A DNA stretch of 6,220 nt from Balneolales bacterium (GTDB lineage: Bacteria; Bacteroidota; Rhodothermia; Balneolales; Natronogracilivirgulaceae), in assembly GCA_007127665.1 (NCBI GenBank), contig SKYY01000078.1:1-6220 (forward strand). Direction: 5' to 3'. Made by a program: the position numbers and the translations under genes. Positions 6,099 through 6,220 of this stretch are shown here, piece by piece (the stretch's first letter is position 1; every line of letters begins with the position of its first letter). A model generated the notes under the pieces. It saw only the letters and a list, made by a program, of their open reading frames with translations. It was not told where the DNA came from and searched no databases.

Positions 6099-6143
6099 AA
6101 AGGACTTTGGTACAGGTATGTATGCTGAAGTCCTTTTTTTTTT
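6099..6143 (+). terminator. Intrinsic terminator after the TPR gene
   Basis: AAAGGACTT (6099-6107) pairs perfectly with AAGTCCTTT (6128-6136), and the strand runs straight into a stretch of ten T residues (6134-6143). The 20-nt loop contains its own 4-bp stem, TACA/TGTA (6111-6114 and 6119-6122), so the hairpin is probably longer than the outer stem. It lies 64 nt after the TPR stop codon. No comparable T-run exists on the opposite strand, so it works in the + direction only. Confidence 0.88.
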
Positions 6144-6220
6144 GCACATCCGGCATGGTGAGCATCCGAAATAGTGAATATCCGCATGGCGAACATCCGA
6201 AATAGTGAATATCCGCATGG
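6144..6220. repeat. Nested tandem repeat: 31-bp unit made of two roughly 15/16-bp half-units, cut by the window edge
   Basis: Two 31-bp copies lie head to tail at 6159-6189 and 6190-6220, identical at 29 of 31 positions (differences at unit positions 1 and 4). Each splits into two related halves sharing a YATCCG core. Core heptamers begin at 6146, 6162, 6178, 6193 and 6209, a spacing of 16, 16, 15 and 16 bp, and the flank alternates between AAATA and CATG. The first core (6146-6152) belongs to a degenerate edge half-unit next to the terminator's T-run. There are no unique spacers and no clear dyad. The array reaches the last base and probably continues beyond it. Confidence 0.85.

Noticed and set aside
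5838..6218. Minus-strand open frame of 126 codons across the terminator and repeat
   Set aside because: It reads through the reverse of the terminator's T-run and through a 31-bp repeat that shifts frame each copy, then lies antisense to the TPR coding region. The peptide shows no domain.
6144..6220. CRISPR array
   Set aside because: The 31-bp copies abut directly with no unique spacers, and each copy is itself built of two half-units, so it is a tandem repeat. No cas gene is present in the window.

Overview
The window looks like chromosomal DNA from a Bacteroidota-related bacterium, most plausibly the Balneolota/Rhodothermota side (inference). The case rests on three things. A DUF5683 envelope protein follows parB directly, an arrangement I associate with that group. 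Most start codons lack a Shine-Dalgarno sequence. The TPR and anti-sigma-like proteins resemble ones I recall from those lineages. All six genes lie on the + strand, coding density is high, and I see no mobile element, tRNA, rRNA or CRISPR.

Layout. Positions 1-134 are a non-coding leader with a perfect but orphan Shine-Dalgarno sequence and two small dyads. Positions 135-1350 hold an ECF sigma factor overlapping a single-pass membrane protein that is probably its anti-sigma factor. Positions 1351-1545 are an intergenic stretch ending in a candidate promoter with a perfect TATAAT only 12 nt before the next ATG. Positions 1546-4904 are a four-gene run: parA (soj), parB (spo0J), a DUF5683 protein that starts inside parB, and a LOG-family (TIGR00730) nucleotide phosphoribohydrolase. 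Positions 4905-5035 are a second, AT-rich intergenic stretch. Positions 5036-6034 encode an exported TPR protein, followed by a strong intrinsic terminator at 6099-6143. Positions 6144-6220 hold a short-period tandem repeat that runs off the window edge.

How the genes work together. ParA and ParB form the chromosome-segregation pair; no parS site is visible here, so ParB must act elsewhere. The DUF5683 protein is tied to parB by overlap and probably sits in the cell envelope. The LOG enzyme releases a free base and ribose 5-phosphate from a nucleoside monophosphate, with no obvious mechanistic link to segregation. The sigma/anti-sigma pair is a self-contained signalling unit of unknown stimulus. 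The TPR protein probably acts in the periplasm as an interaction scaffold.

Most of this is ordinary core-genome content. The least explained items are the nested tandem repeat after the terminator, the orphan Shine-Dalgarno leader, the near-leaderless parA promoter and the zinc-motif-free anti-sigma candidate. I found no convincing evidence of a wholly new system.
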